A DNA stretch of 53,126 nt from Bacteroides caecigallinarum (GCF_021530995.1 NZ_JADYTF010000009.1:1-53126); one strand, 5' to 3'; counted from the stretch's first letter, positions 26,728 through 34,183 are shown. Program-made: numbers and translations. Notes: generated from the sequence alone by a model not told the origin.

Positions 26728-26831
26728 AGGAACTCCCATTCCGGGCGGGAGTATTGTGCCCGGTAACATCATACAGACACCGCAGCCCGCTACCGTAAGG
26801 TCAGTGGGCTGCATTTTAATAAGGAGAAAAG
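26728..26831 (+). repeat. Direct repeat copy 2 (~105 bp), leader of rteA
   Basis: Same double-hairpin element as at 19707, ending 27 bp before the rteA ATG. The hairpin GCAGCCCGCT/AGTGGGCTGC with ATTTTAAT (26781-26820) could end adhesin transcripts or control rteA. The three-codon frame ATG AGG TAA lies at 26845-26853. Confidence 0.85.
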
Positions 26832-26858
26832 AATAATATAAAAAATGAGGTAACCCGC

Positions 26859-29207
26859 ATGAAACAGAAAACAATAGCAACCAGACACCTGCGCACCAAG
26901 ATAGCGGCAGGATATGTGCTGATACTATTCGTCATTTTCGGCATCGTCTATATTTGGCTCAACGAACAGCACAGACGACAGGAATTAGAGATTACAAGCC
27001 AAAAGATAAGATGTTTACGCAAGGACATACACGAGGTATATGTTAAAATGGTGGATTTATCCCTTATTGGTGAGACCGTGCTGGACTGGAATGAGGAAGA
27101 TATGAATATATACCATAAGAAGCGTCTGGAGGTGGACAGTCTGCTCAGCCTGTTCAAGTCCAGCTATCGCAGCGAACGTATAGACAGCGTCTGCCGGCTG
27201 CTGGCTGAAAAGGAAAATCTGCTGAATAAAATCATGCTGGTACTCAACGAACAGGAAGAAATAAAAGACAAAATAGCCCGACGGGTTCCAGTAATAGCCC
27301 GCAAGAGTTCGCAGGAAGAGCCCCCAAAAAGAAAACGGACAGGTTTCTTAGGACTGTTCGGAAAAAAGGAAGAAGCGAAACCGACTGTTACGACTTCCAT
27401 GCTCAATACGCTGAACAGTGACGTGATAGCCCGCCAGAAAGAACAAAGCGAGAGGTTGAGCCAATACACCGACAGCCTTTCTGTAAGAAACAGGAAACTG
27501 AACTGCCAGTTGCAAGGAATGATTAAGAAAATGGATGCGAGAATACGGACAGACCTGCAACAGCAAGAAACAGAGTTAGCCGCCATACGCAGGCAATCGT
27601 CGGTGCAAGTAGGCGGACTGACGGCAGTTGTAGCATTACTGCTGCTGCTCTCGTATTTTATCATCCACCGGAACGTAAAACGTATCAGTCAGTATAAGAA
27701 AGAGACAAACGAACTGATAGACAAACTGCAAAAGACGGTGGAACAGAACAAACAACTGCTTACCGCCCGCCGGAAAATCATGCTGACCGTCACGCATGAA
27801 CTCCGCACACCGCTGACTGCCATCAACGGTTACGGGGAACTTCTGGCACAGACTGAAAATAAGAACAAAAGAATAGAATATACCCAAAACATAAGGCAGG
27901 CGGCAGGTAGAATGACGGATATGCTGAATACCCTGCTGAACTTTTTCCGGCTTGACAGCGGGAAAGAACAGGCAAACGCTGTCCCCTTCCGCCTGAAAAA
28001 TGTGATTGAAATACTTCAGACAGAATTTGAACCACGGGCTGAAGCCAAAGACCTGACCCTGCGCATTACCGGATGCAGCGACATCATTCTGATGGGTGAC
28101 CGCAACCGGCTGGTACAGATCGGCAACAATCTGCTGAGCAATGCCATCAAGTTTACGGAAAGCGGTACGGTAGGACTGGACATGGCTTATGAAGCCGGGA
28201 AACTTGTACTGACCGTGCAGGATACAGGCACAGGAATGAGCCATGAACAGAAGGAAAAGATATTTGAACCTTTTGAACGCCTGCCGAATGCTGCCGTCAA
28301 AGACGGTTTCGGACTGGGACTTCCGATAGTCAAGAACACAGTCACCCTGCTGGGAGGAACAGTAGATGTAGAAAGCGAGGAAGGCAAAGGCAGCCGGTTT
28401 ACCGTAAAATTGCCGATGCCTCTTGCCGACAATATCATAGAGATAGAAAAGCGCAAGGCCGGAATTTCAGCCAGACGCCATGCGGCTTTTTACTCCGTTC
28501 TGGTTCTGGACAATGATGAAATGACACTGGCCATGACCAAAGAGATGTATGGCAGCTGCAATATACGCTGTGACACATGTGCCAATACATCGGACCTGAT
28601 GGAAGCCATACGGGAACGGGACTATGATTTGCTGATAACAGACCTGCGAATGCCTGAAACAAACGGATATGACGTGCTGAAACTGTTGCGCTCGTCGAAT
28701 GTGGGCAACTCACAGACCATTCCGGTAATCGTCACTACGGCCTGGGGCAACTGTGATGAACAGAGCCTGCTTGACTTCGGTTTTTCGGGCTGCCTCTTCA
28801 AGCCATTCTCATTGCCAGACCTGCTGCAAATATCCGAGAAATGTGTCGGTATAAAGGAACAGGAATACTCACCGGATTTATCCCCCCTGTTGGCATACGG
28901 CAACAAGGAGGAAATGCTGGATACACTGACCCAAGCTACGGAAAAAGAAATGCAGGGAGTGAAACAGGCCGGCATGATGAAAGACCTCAAGGCTCTGGAC
29001 GAATGGGTACACCATCTGCGCAGCTCATGGAGCGTGATCCGAGCCGACAAGCCGCTTTGGAAACTGCACGGGCTGTTACACAAGGAAGGTGGCAGTACGG
29101 AAGATGAAATCAGCCGGGCTGTCGATGCGGTTGTCCGCATGGGGCAAAGTATCATAGAACAGGCAAAAAAAGAAAGGAGGATACAGGATGAAGGTTTTTG
29201 TGGTTGA
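26859..29207 (+). CDS. rteA: RteA-like hybrid sensor histidine kinase
   Basis: A 782-residue hybrid kinase. Two membrane segments (about residues 18-34 and 251-269) flank a helical sensor region. Then come HisKA (TVTHELRTPL, His313), HATPase_c (NLLSNAIKF, DTGTGM, GFGLGLPIV), a receiver domain (ITDLRMPE, Asp595) and a C-terminal Hpt-like region (WVHHLRSSW, His718/719). This is the domain plan and length of CTnDOT RteA. It overlaps rteB by 20 bp. In CTnDOT the operon is tetQ-rteA-rteB; here no tetQ precedes it. The usual role is relaying a signal to RteB to start excision and transfer. Confidence 0.9.
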   Translation: MKQKTIATRHLRTKIAAGYVLILFVIFGIVYIWLNEQHRRQELEITSQKIRCLRKDIHEVYVKMVDLSLIGETVLDWNEEDMNIYHKKRLEVDSLLSLFKSSYRSERIDSVCRLLAEKENLLNKIMLVLNEQEEIKDKIARRVPVIARKSSQEEPPKRKRTGFLGLFGKKEEAKPTVTTSMLNTLNSDVIARQKEQSERLSQYTDSLSVRNRKLNCQLQGMIKKMDARIRTDLQQQETELAAIRRQSSVQVGGLTAVVALLLLLSYFIIHRNVKRISQYKKETNELIDKLQKTVEQNKQLLTARRKIMLTVTHELRTPLTAINGYGELLAQTENKNKRIEYTQNIRQAAGRMTDMLNTLLNFFRLDSGKEQANAVPFRLKNVIEILQTEFEPRAEAKDLTLRITGCSDIILMGDRNRLVQIGNNLLSNAIKFTESGTVGLDMAYEAGKLVLTVQDTGTGMSHEQKEKIFEPFERLPNAAVKDGFGLGLPIVKNTVTLLGGTVDVESEEGKGSRFTVKLPMPLADNIIEIEKRKAGISARRHAAFYSVLVLDNDEMTLAMTKEMYGSCNIRCDTCANTSDLMEAIRERDYDLLITDLRMPETNGYDVLKLLRSSNVGNSQTIPVIVTTAWGNCDEQSLLDFGFSGCLFKPFSLPDLLQISEKCVGIKEQEYSPDLSPLLAYGNKEEMLDTLTQATEKEMQGVKQAGMMKDLKALDEWVHHLRSSWSVIRADKPLWKLHGLLHKEGGSTEDEISRAVDAVVRMGQSIIEQAKKERRIQDEGFCG

Positions 29208-30492
29208 GGACAATCCAGTCTATTGCAAATATGTATGCAACCTGCTTGCCAGAGAAGGATTTGAAACGGAAACCGCTTCATCGCTGTCAGCCGCCCGCAA
29301 GCTGGCGGACAAGATGAAAAGTGAGGACATCATACTTGCCGACCTTCGCCTGCCCGACGGTGAATGTACCGGACTGTTGCAGTGGATGCGCAATCAGGGC
29401 AAACGGCAACGCTTCATCGTCATGACCGACTACGCCGAGGTACATACGGCAGTGGAAAGCATGAAACTCGGCTCTGAGGACTATATCCCGAAACGGCTGA
29501 TAGAAGAACGGCTGCTGCCACTTGTGCAGACCATAAGGAAAGAACAGGAACGCACACGACGTGCCCCCATATTCAGACGTACCAGCGAGGCGTATCTTTC
29601 CGCAAAGCATCGCGCCAAGATTGTCGCACCAACCAATCTGAGTGTGATGATTCTGGGCGAGAACGGAACCGGAAAGGAGCATTTCGCCCAGTATATCCAC
29701 GAAAAAAGCAAACGGGCGGACAAGCCGTTTGTCGCAGTGGACTGCGGTTCGTTATCCCCGGCATTGGCACAGTCCGCCTTTTTCGGACATGTGAAAGGGG
29801 CGTTTACCGGTGCGGATGCCAACCGCAGCGGATTTTTTCAGGAAGCGGAAGGCGGCACGCTGTTTCTGGATGAGGTGGGAAACCTGACCCCTGACACCCA
29901 ACAAATGCTGTTGCGTGCCATACAGGAACGGCGGTACCGACCCGTAGGCGGCAAGGAAGACAAGACAGCCGATGTGCGCATTATAGCAGCCACCAACGAG
30001 GATTTGCAGAAAGCCGTATCGGAGAAGCGTTTCCGTCAAGACCTGCTATACCGCTTGCAGGAATATGCAGTAACTGTACCACCACTCCGGGAAAGCAGTG
30101 ATGACATCATGCCTCTCTCGGAATTTTTCCGTGAACAGGCAAATATGGAGCTGGAACGCAACGTGAAAGGCTTCGACCAGTCGGCACGCAAAGCCCTGCT
30201 CACCCATTCATGGCCGGGCAACGTGCGTGAACTGCGTCTGACGGTACAGGCTGCGGTATTACATACGGCAGGAGATATGGTGTCTGCAAAAGATTTGGAA
30301 ATAACCGGTGAACATATCTGCACTTCTTGTTGCTTTACCTTAAAAGATGAGGAACTTGAAAAAGAACGTATCTTGCGTGCATTGGAACAAGCGGAAGGTA
30401 ACCGGAACATGGCTTCACAGATATTGGGTATAGGTCGTACGACATTATACCGGAAAATGATGGAATATGGACTGAAATACGGCGATAAATAG
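29188..30492 (+). CDS. rteB: RteB-like NtrC-family response regulator
   Basis: A 434-residue sigma-54-type activator. Its receiver has phospho-acceptor Asp52 (ILADLRLPDG). The AAA+ domain has Walker A GENGTGKE (157-164) and the sigma-54 contact loop GAFTGA (204-209). The C-terminus is a Fis-type HTH (GNRNMASQILGIGRTTLY). It is the partner of the overlapping rteA. In CTnDOT, RteB activates rteC, and a RteC-family gene lies 1 kb downstream here. I did not find a convincing -24/-12 promoter before that gene. Confidence 0.92.
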   Translation: MKVFVVEDNPVYCKYVCNLLAREGFETETASSLSAARKLADKMKSEDIILADLRLPDGECTGLLQWMRNQGKRQRFIVMTDYAEVHTAVESMKLGSEDYIPKRLIEERLLPLVQTIRKEQERTRRAPIFRRTSEAYLSAKHRAKIVAPTNLSVMILGENGTGKEHFAQYIHEKSKRADKPFVAVDCGSLSPALAQSAFFGHVKGAFTGADANRSGFFQEAEGGTLFLDEVGNLTPDTQQMLLRAIQERRYRPVGGKEDKTADVRIIAATNEDLQKAVSEKRFRQDLLYRLQEYAVTVPPLRESSDDIMPLSEFFREQANMELERNVKGFDQSARKALLTHSWPGNVRELRLTVQAAVLHTAGDMVSAKDLEITGEHICTSCCFTLKDEELEKERILRALEQAEGNRNMASQILGIGRTTLYRKMMEYGLKYGDK

Positions 30493-30544
30493 CTCCAAAA
30501 TGAATATTTCCGCTGTAAAATAACATATTATCCGCACAAATTCC

Positions 30545-30552
30545 TATCTTTG
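30545..30552 (+). promoter_or_regulatory. -7 box upstream of the structured RNA
   Basis: TATCTTTG, a perfect -7 box 53 bp after the rteB stop. The -33 region is not recognisable, which suggests activator control. Confidence 0.5.
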
Positions 30553-30556
30553 TGGA

Positions 30557-30781
30557 GAAGTTTAGGAATAAAACAGGCAGTCGGATCATGTCCGGCTGTC
30601 TGCTGATATAGACATAAGAACGCAAGGTGTCCAAGCGTAAATCTGGAAAATTGACACTGAAAGGTACAAATTGCGTGGTGCTTATGCTATGCTTTGTCAT
30701 AGCGTGCATTCACGTATATAACCTTTCAAGGGCTTTCCAGAGCCTACGCTTGGTGTAGCGTGGATAGCACGCTACTTTTTT
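30557..30781 (+). ncRNA. Structured leader RNA / attenuator upstream of the DHFR-like gene
   Basis: About 225 nt between a -7 box and a perfect terminator, with no ORF that I can support. Stems visible: a 12-bp stem CAGGCAGTCGGA with TCCGGCTGTCTG (about 30573-30602), ACGCAA (30620) with TTGCGT (30671), GTGTC (30627) with GACAC (30653), and GCTATG (30686) with CATAGC (30698). CCAAGCGT (30631-30638) can pair with ACGCTTGG (30746-30753), and CGCTTGG can alternatively pair with CCAAGCG just after the terminator. Alternative pairing at the terminator suggests a riboswitch-like attenuator or a stand-alone RNA. No known class recognised. Confidence 0.5.
30755..30781 (+). terminator. Intrinsic terminator before the DHFR-like gene
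   Basis: GTAGCGTG (30755-30762), loop GATAG, CACGCTAC (30768-30775), then TTTTTT. It ends 37 bp before the next start codon. Confidence 0.9.
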
Positions 30782-30818
30782 ATTCCAAGCGAACCGGAAA
30801 GACCAAGAAATTCAGATT

Positions 30819-31241
30819 ATGGCGAAAATACAATTGCTGGCAATACTTTCGATAGACGGCTGTCTGGCGAATATGGACACTGAAGGACGCTGGTGGCTCC
30901 GTCCAGATTGTCATGGCATCTCAGACATATATAACAAGGCAACCTTTGAACTTTCACCGGATTATTCAATGACCACATTGATAGCCGAACATGAGAAACA
31001 AGACGACAACACCGTTTATCTGATTGAAGCGACCCATCAGAATGCCGATTTTATCAATGCACTGCTGAATATGCGTATCGTTGATGAAATTATTATCTAC
31101 ACCGTACCGTTCATAGCAGGTACCGGTTTCTTTCTGTTTCAAAAAAAATTGCCAATATCCTATTGGAAACTGATCGAACAGAAAAGTATGCCGGGAGCCT
31201 TGCGACACATATACCGTAAGGTGGATGTGGAAGATAATTAG
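30819..31241 (+). CDS. Dihydrofolate reductase / RibD C-terminal-like protein
   Basis: A 140-residue short member of the RibD_C/DHFR-like fold. It begins with a beta strand and loop typical of the family (LLAILSIDGCLANM). Near the end it has VDEIIIYTVPFIAGTGFFLF, which parallels the VDEL...PVLLGGG...LF motif. It is shorter than full RibD C-domains (about 170) and probably binds NADPH. The substrate is unknown; it may be a cargo reductase. It is preceded by the structured RNA and terminator, so its expression may depend on read-through. Confidence 0.7.
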   Translation: MAKIQLLAILSIDGCLANMDTEGRWWLRPDCHGISDIYNKATFELSPDYSMTTLIAEHEKQDDNTVYLIEATHQNADFINALLNMRIVDEIIIYTVPFIAGTGFFLFQKKLPISYWKLIEQKSMPGALRHIYRKVDVEDN

Positions 31242-31250
31242 CCGTATCAT

Positions 31251-31317
31251 GTTCCAAAATGGAACGTGAAATGCGGATTCAGTTGTTTCAAAATGAAACG
31301 CGGTTTCATCTTGAAAC
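31251..31317. promoter_or_regulatory. Three GTTYCA-N3-TGRAAC palindromes
   Basis: GTTCCAAAATGGAAC (31251), GTTTCAAAATGAAAC (31285) and GTTTCATCTTGAAAC (31303) share the form of a 6-3-6 palindrome. The right arm of the second can also pair with the left arm of the third. The third is followed by T7, so it can act as a terminator. They may be a repeated operator or a switchable attenuator; the regulator is unknown. Confidence 0.6.
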
Positions 31318-31379
31318 AGTTTTTTTGGCCGTTTATACAATGGCTGAAAAATATTTTATCTCTATTCTATTGTATAACA

Positions 31380-31408
31380 GCAGGATACAAAATCCTGCCG
31401 TTTTTTTT
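31380..31408 (+). terminator. Intrinsic terminator before the RteC-family gene
   Basis: GCAGGAT (31380-31386), loop ACAAA, ATCCTGC (31392-31398), then a T8 run. Upstream, TTATACAAT (31333) and ATTGTATAA (31369) form a 9-bp inverted repeat with a 27-nt spacer. Confidence 0.8.
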
Positions 31409-31487
31409 CTGTTTGCGGAAAAGCATTTGTACTCATAGTTCATGTGCGCACACTGATAATCAAAGTGTATCATTCAAACAGAAAAAT

Positions 31488-32111
31488 ATGAATTACCTTA
31501 TATTGACAGAAACCGAATTTTTTGGTCTTATAAACGGAAATGATGAGACAATCAATCTGAATGCTGCCTATGGGTGTTTTGTCAAGGCGGTTGTCGAACT
31601 GCTGTCCGATAACGATACGGACGGTGTAAAGATTGCACTGGCGTATGCCGAGAACGAACTGGAATATCACAACACGCAGTATCTTGCAGGTGGGGTGAAA
31701 AGCCATACCGACCTATTTGTCCGCAAAGCCTTGTCTTTTGTCCGCAAGATGCAAAAGCAAATCTCCACAAGCCGCTTACAAGTGCCACCACTATCTCCTT
31801 CCTATCCAAGTCCTCCTTCTGCTGCCCATTCAGTTCCTACATTGAAATGGACCGGCAATGCCATTGACCTTGTGGAAATGATTTATGGCATCAGCGAGAT
31901 GGGCTGCATCAATGACGGGGAAATTCCGTTGAAAGAACTTGCACCTGTCTTATACTCTTTTTTCGGCGTAAACTCCAAAGATTGCTACCGCTTCTATACG
32001 GACATCAAACGCAGAAAAAATGACAGCCGTACTTATTTTCTTGACCGTATGCAAAAGAAGCTGAATGAAAAAATGCAGCGGGATGACGAGCTGGAACGCA
32101 TGAGGAGATAA
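31488..32111 (+). CDS. RteC-family protein
   Basis: A 207-residue protein. Its C-terminal ~90 residues match the RteC family closely (WTGNAIDLVEMIYGISEMGC, FFGVNSKDCYRFYTDI, FLDRMQKKLNEKM). The N-terminal part is also RteC-like but short (CAYAENEL-type helices), with a Pro/Ser-rich linker (about 112-130). CTnDOT RteC activates the excision operon under RteB control. I chose ATG 31488 because an upstream start at 31266 would read through two terminator-like hairpins. As RteC-family genes are often multi-copy, I do not assign the symbol rteC. Confidence 0.8.
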   Translation: MNYLILTETEFFGLINGNDETINLNAAYGCFVKAVVELLSDNDTDGVKIALAYAENELEYHNTQYLAGGVKSHTDLFVRKALSFVRKMQKQISTSRLQVPPLSPSYPSPPSAAHSVPTLKWTGNAIDLVEMIYGISEMGCINDGEIPLKELAPVLYSFFGVNSKDCYRFYTDIKRRKNDSRTYFLDRMQKKLNEKMQRDDELERMRR

Positions 32112-32133
32112 ACTCCGTTTCCAGAATGTTTTT

Positions 32134-32165
32134 AAGGGATTGCATCACGCAATCCTTTATTTTTT
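32134..32165 (+). terminator. Intrinsic terminator after the RteC-family gene
   Basis: AAGGGATTGC (32134-32143), loop ATCAC, GCAATCCTTT (32149-32158), then ATTTTTT. The third LytTR-type operator begins 4 bp after it. Confidence 0.85.
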
Positions 32166-32168
32166 GCT

Positions 32169-32201
32169 GTCTGCAAAGAATTTCCGTCGTTCGCAAAACG
32201 G
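32169..32201 (+). promoter_or_regulatory. LytTR-type operator 3 (CdtB-like nuclease gene)
   Basis: Half-sites GTCTGCAAAG (32169) and GTTCGCAAAACG (32189) are 20 bp apart with the same AATTT spacer start as operator 1 (27 of 33 bases equal). It ends 1 bp before the -33 TTG of the nuclease promoter, the same geometry as operator 2 at the DUF2589 operon, 21 kb away. Confidence 0.7.
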
Positions 32202-32202
32202 A

Positions 32203-32234
32203 TTGGGAAGGCAGATAGGATGAATTTATCTTTG
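32203..32234 (+). promoter_or_regulatory. Promoter of the CdtB-like nuclease gene
   Basis: TTG at 32203-32205, a 21-bp spacer, and TATCTTTG at 32227-32234. The leader is about 65 nt. Confidence 0.75.
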
Positions 32235-32306
32235 CCATGTAGGTTTACAACGGAGGGGCCGAAAATCCGAATATTAAATAGAGTAGGAAGAAAAAAATGA
32301 TAAGAA

Positions 32307-33014
32307 ATGAAAATATTGTCATGGAATGCTCAAGGCTATGATGGGCAGGCGAGAAAGCCCGAATTTATCAGGAATTTGTTAAATACCGGTGAATACGATT
32401 TAATATGCATACAAGAAGCGGGACATGCTTTAGGTAGTTTTGATCAAAAAAAACAGGACGGCAATCCTATGATATTGGAATGTAAACAGCCATCTCGCAC
32501 AAGAGGGGTATCTCAATTACATAATTATTATGCGATATATTATGAATGGGGAAACACTAATTTCAGATGCAGTATGGTAACGTATGTAAAAAAGTGTTTG
32601 TATTCTAAAGACAATGTTTACATTCCGCCAATGACTCGTAATATTCGTGGCGGTCTTATTACAACGATCAATCCGGGTCATGGATTAGTAAATGTATGTA
32701 ATATACATCTTCAATCTGGTGATCTAGACTTTGCATTGCAGCAATTTCAAGAAATCTTAGTGTATATGCGAGGAAAGACATATCCCTTTATAATCATTGG
32801 TGATTTTAATATAGATGCTATTAGAAATCAACCTCTTATATCTCCGCAAAATCATTTTTATCCTATAATAATAAACAATCAAATTATAATAACGCAGAAA
32901 TCTGGTGGGTGCTTAGATTATGCATATTCTGAGATGTATCCTCCATTAGAATATGGAAGACTGGCATACCCCGAAGAATTGTCAGACCATGCACCTGTTG
33001 TTTATATTTTCTAA
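32307..33014 (+). CDS. CdtB-like endonuclease/exonuclease/phosphatase family protein
   Basis: A 235-residue EEP-fold (DNase I-like) enzyme with all main catalytic motifs: WNAQG (6-10), IQEAG (Glu37), NIHL (His134), GDFN (Asp166, Asn168) and SDHAP (Asp227, His228). The pattern WN-x-QG, QEAG, an aromatic IYY segment, GDFN, a G-x-LDY motif near the end and SDH-x-PV resembles cytolethal distending toxin subunit B more than ExoIII or sphingomyelinases, as far as I can judge by eye. There is no signal peptide. It is strikingly AT-rich against its neighbours, so recently acquired. It is a single-gene transcription unit with its own LytTR-type operator and terminator. It could be a toxin, an effector or an anti-phage nuclease. 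Confidence 0.75.
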   Translation: MKILSWNAQGYDGQARKPEFIRNLLNTGEYDLICIQEAGHALGSFDQKKQDGNPMILECKQPSRTRGVSQLHNYYAIYYEWGNTNFRCSMVTYVKKCLYSKDNVYIPPMTRNIRGGLITTINPGHGLVNVCNIHLQSGDLDFALQQFQEILVYMRGKTYPFIIIGDFNIDAIRNQPLISPQNHFYPIIINNQIIITQKSGGCLDYAYSEMYPPLEYGRLAYPEELSDHAPVVYIF

Positions 33015-33056
33015 AAGCAAGTATAATCAGCTGTTTTTTTGTCCGACAAAACAAAT

Positions 33057-33097
33057 GGGCGGAACAGGATTTAACTTGCTCCGCCCGTTTTCTTTTT
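33057..33097 (+). terminator. Intrinsic terminator after the nuclease gene
   Basis: GGGCGGA (33057-33063) pairs with TCCGCCC (33080-33086), then GTTTTCTTTTT. The 16-nt loop region can extend pairing through AAC. Confidence 0.8.
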
Positions 33098-33155
33098 CAG
33101 TTGCCAGCTATGGATTCGTCTGTATTGCAATCTCATAGTTTTCATTCATTTATTC

Positions 33156-33184
33156 TTGAAACTCACTTAAAAGCAGTACCTTTG
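33156..33184 (+). promoter_or_regulatory. Promoter of the Abi gene
   Basis: TTG (33156-33158), 18 bp, TACCTTTG (33177-33184). It lies 23 bp before the Abi start codon. Confidence 0.7.
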
Positions 33185-33207
33185 CATGAAATTTGTGCAA
33201 TAGGAAC

Positions 33208-34170
33208 ATGGAAATATATAACAAACCACCATTGACATACACGGAGCAAGTGGAATTGCTGAAGTCGAGAGGAATGACCGTTCCCGACGAAAAGCGTGCA
33301 GAGAGGTTGCTTGCCAACATCAGTTATTACCGGTTGAGCGCATATATGCTGCCATATAAGCTGCGTGAGAATGGAACGATTCTTGACGCATTCAAGGAAG
33401 GTACGACTTGGGATATGGTGTATGACCTGTACATATTCGACAGAAAGCTGCGACTGCTGGTCTTTGACGCGATTGAACGGCTGGAGGTGGCAATACGCGC
33501 CCAGATTATCTACCAGTTAAGCCACAAGTACGGGGCACATTGGCAGGATAGGCAGGATATTTTCAATCCCCCGGAAACAATAACGCTACGTGACGGTAGA
33601 ACCGTCACCATAGACGTGTATGGTGACATCCAGAAACATATCAAGGAGCAACTGCATAACAACAAGGCGGAGGTGTTCATACAGCATTATCGGAACAAGT
33701 ATGACACGCCGGAAAACCCACCCTCTTGGATGAGCGTTGAAATCATGTATTTCAATCACCTGTCACGGATATGTACAGGATTGAAACAACGTGCCGACAT
33801 CAACGGCATAGCCTCCTATTTCGTGCTCCCGCCACGGACATTCTGCTCGTGGCTTCACACCGTAAACTATGTGCGCAACATCTGTGCGCATCATGCAAGG
33901 CTTTGGAACCGCGACCTGAACATCGTGCCGGAACGTCTTTCATTCTCCAAGCGGCTTGATTGGATAAGCCATCCCGAAACGGCGAAAAGAAGCAAGATAT
34001 ACTATTTCCTGTGTATGCTGAACTATATGTTGCAGACAGCCAACCCTACATCGCCACTCAAAAAACGCCTGAAAGGACTGTTGGATGAATACGCAGGGGT
34101 AATATCCCTGAATGCTATGGGCTTCCCACCCGATTGGGAAAGTGAAAAAATCTGGAAAGATGAAAAATAG
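33208..34170 (+). CDS. Abi_2 (AbiD/AbiF-like) family protein with HEPN RNase motif
   Basis: A 320-residue protein with the Abi_2 layout: KPPLTYTEQVELLKSRGM at the N-terminus, ANISYYRLSAYMLPY, FDRKLRLLVFDAIERLEVAI, and the HEPN motif R-x4-H in RNICAHH (Arg223, His228). Abi_2 proteins mediate abortive infection, probably by RNA cleavage. I chose ATG 33208 over an in-frame TTG at 33193. It has its own promoter and stands alone, with no second antitoxin-like gene. It is a likely phage-defence cargo of the element. Confidence 0.85.
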   Translation: MEIYNKPPLTYTEQVELLKSRGMTVPDEKRAERLLANISYYRLSAYMLPYKLRENGTILDAFKEGTTWDMVYDLYIFDRKLRLLVFDAIERLEVAIRAQIIYQLSHKYGAHWQDRQDIFNPPETITLRDGRTVTIDVYGDIQKHIKEQLHNNKAEVFIQHYRNKYDTPENPPSWMSVEIMYFNHLSRICTGLKQRADINGIASYFVLPPRTFCSWLHTVNYVRNICAHHARLWNRDLNIVPERLSFSKRLDWISHPETAKRSKIYYFLCMLNYMLQTANPTSPLKKRLKGLLDEYAGVISLNAMGFPPDWESEKIWKDEK

Positions 34171-34183
34171 TCCGTCCGAAGTA

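Noticed and set aside
26859-30492. tetQ or another resistance gene next to rteA-rteB
   Set aside because: No ribosomal-protection GTPase or other resistance gene is found anywhere in the window.
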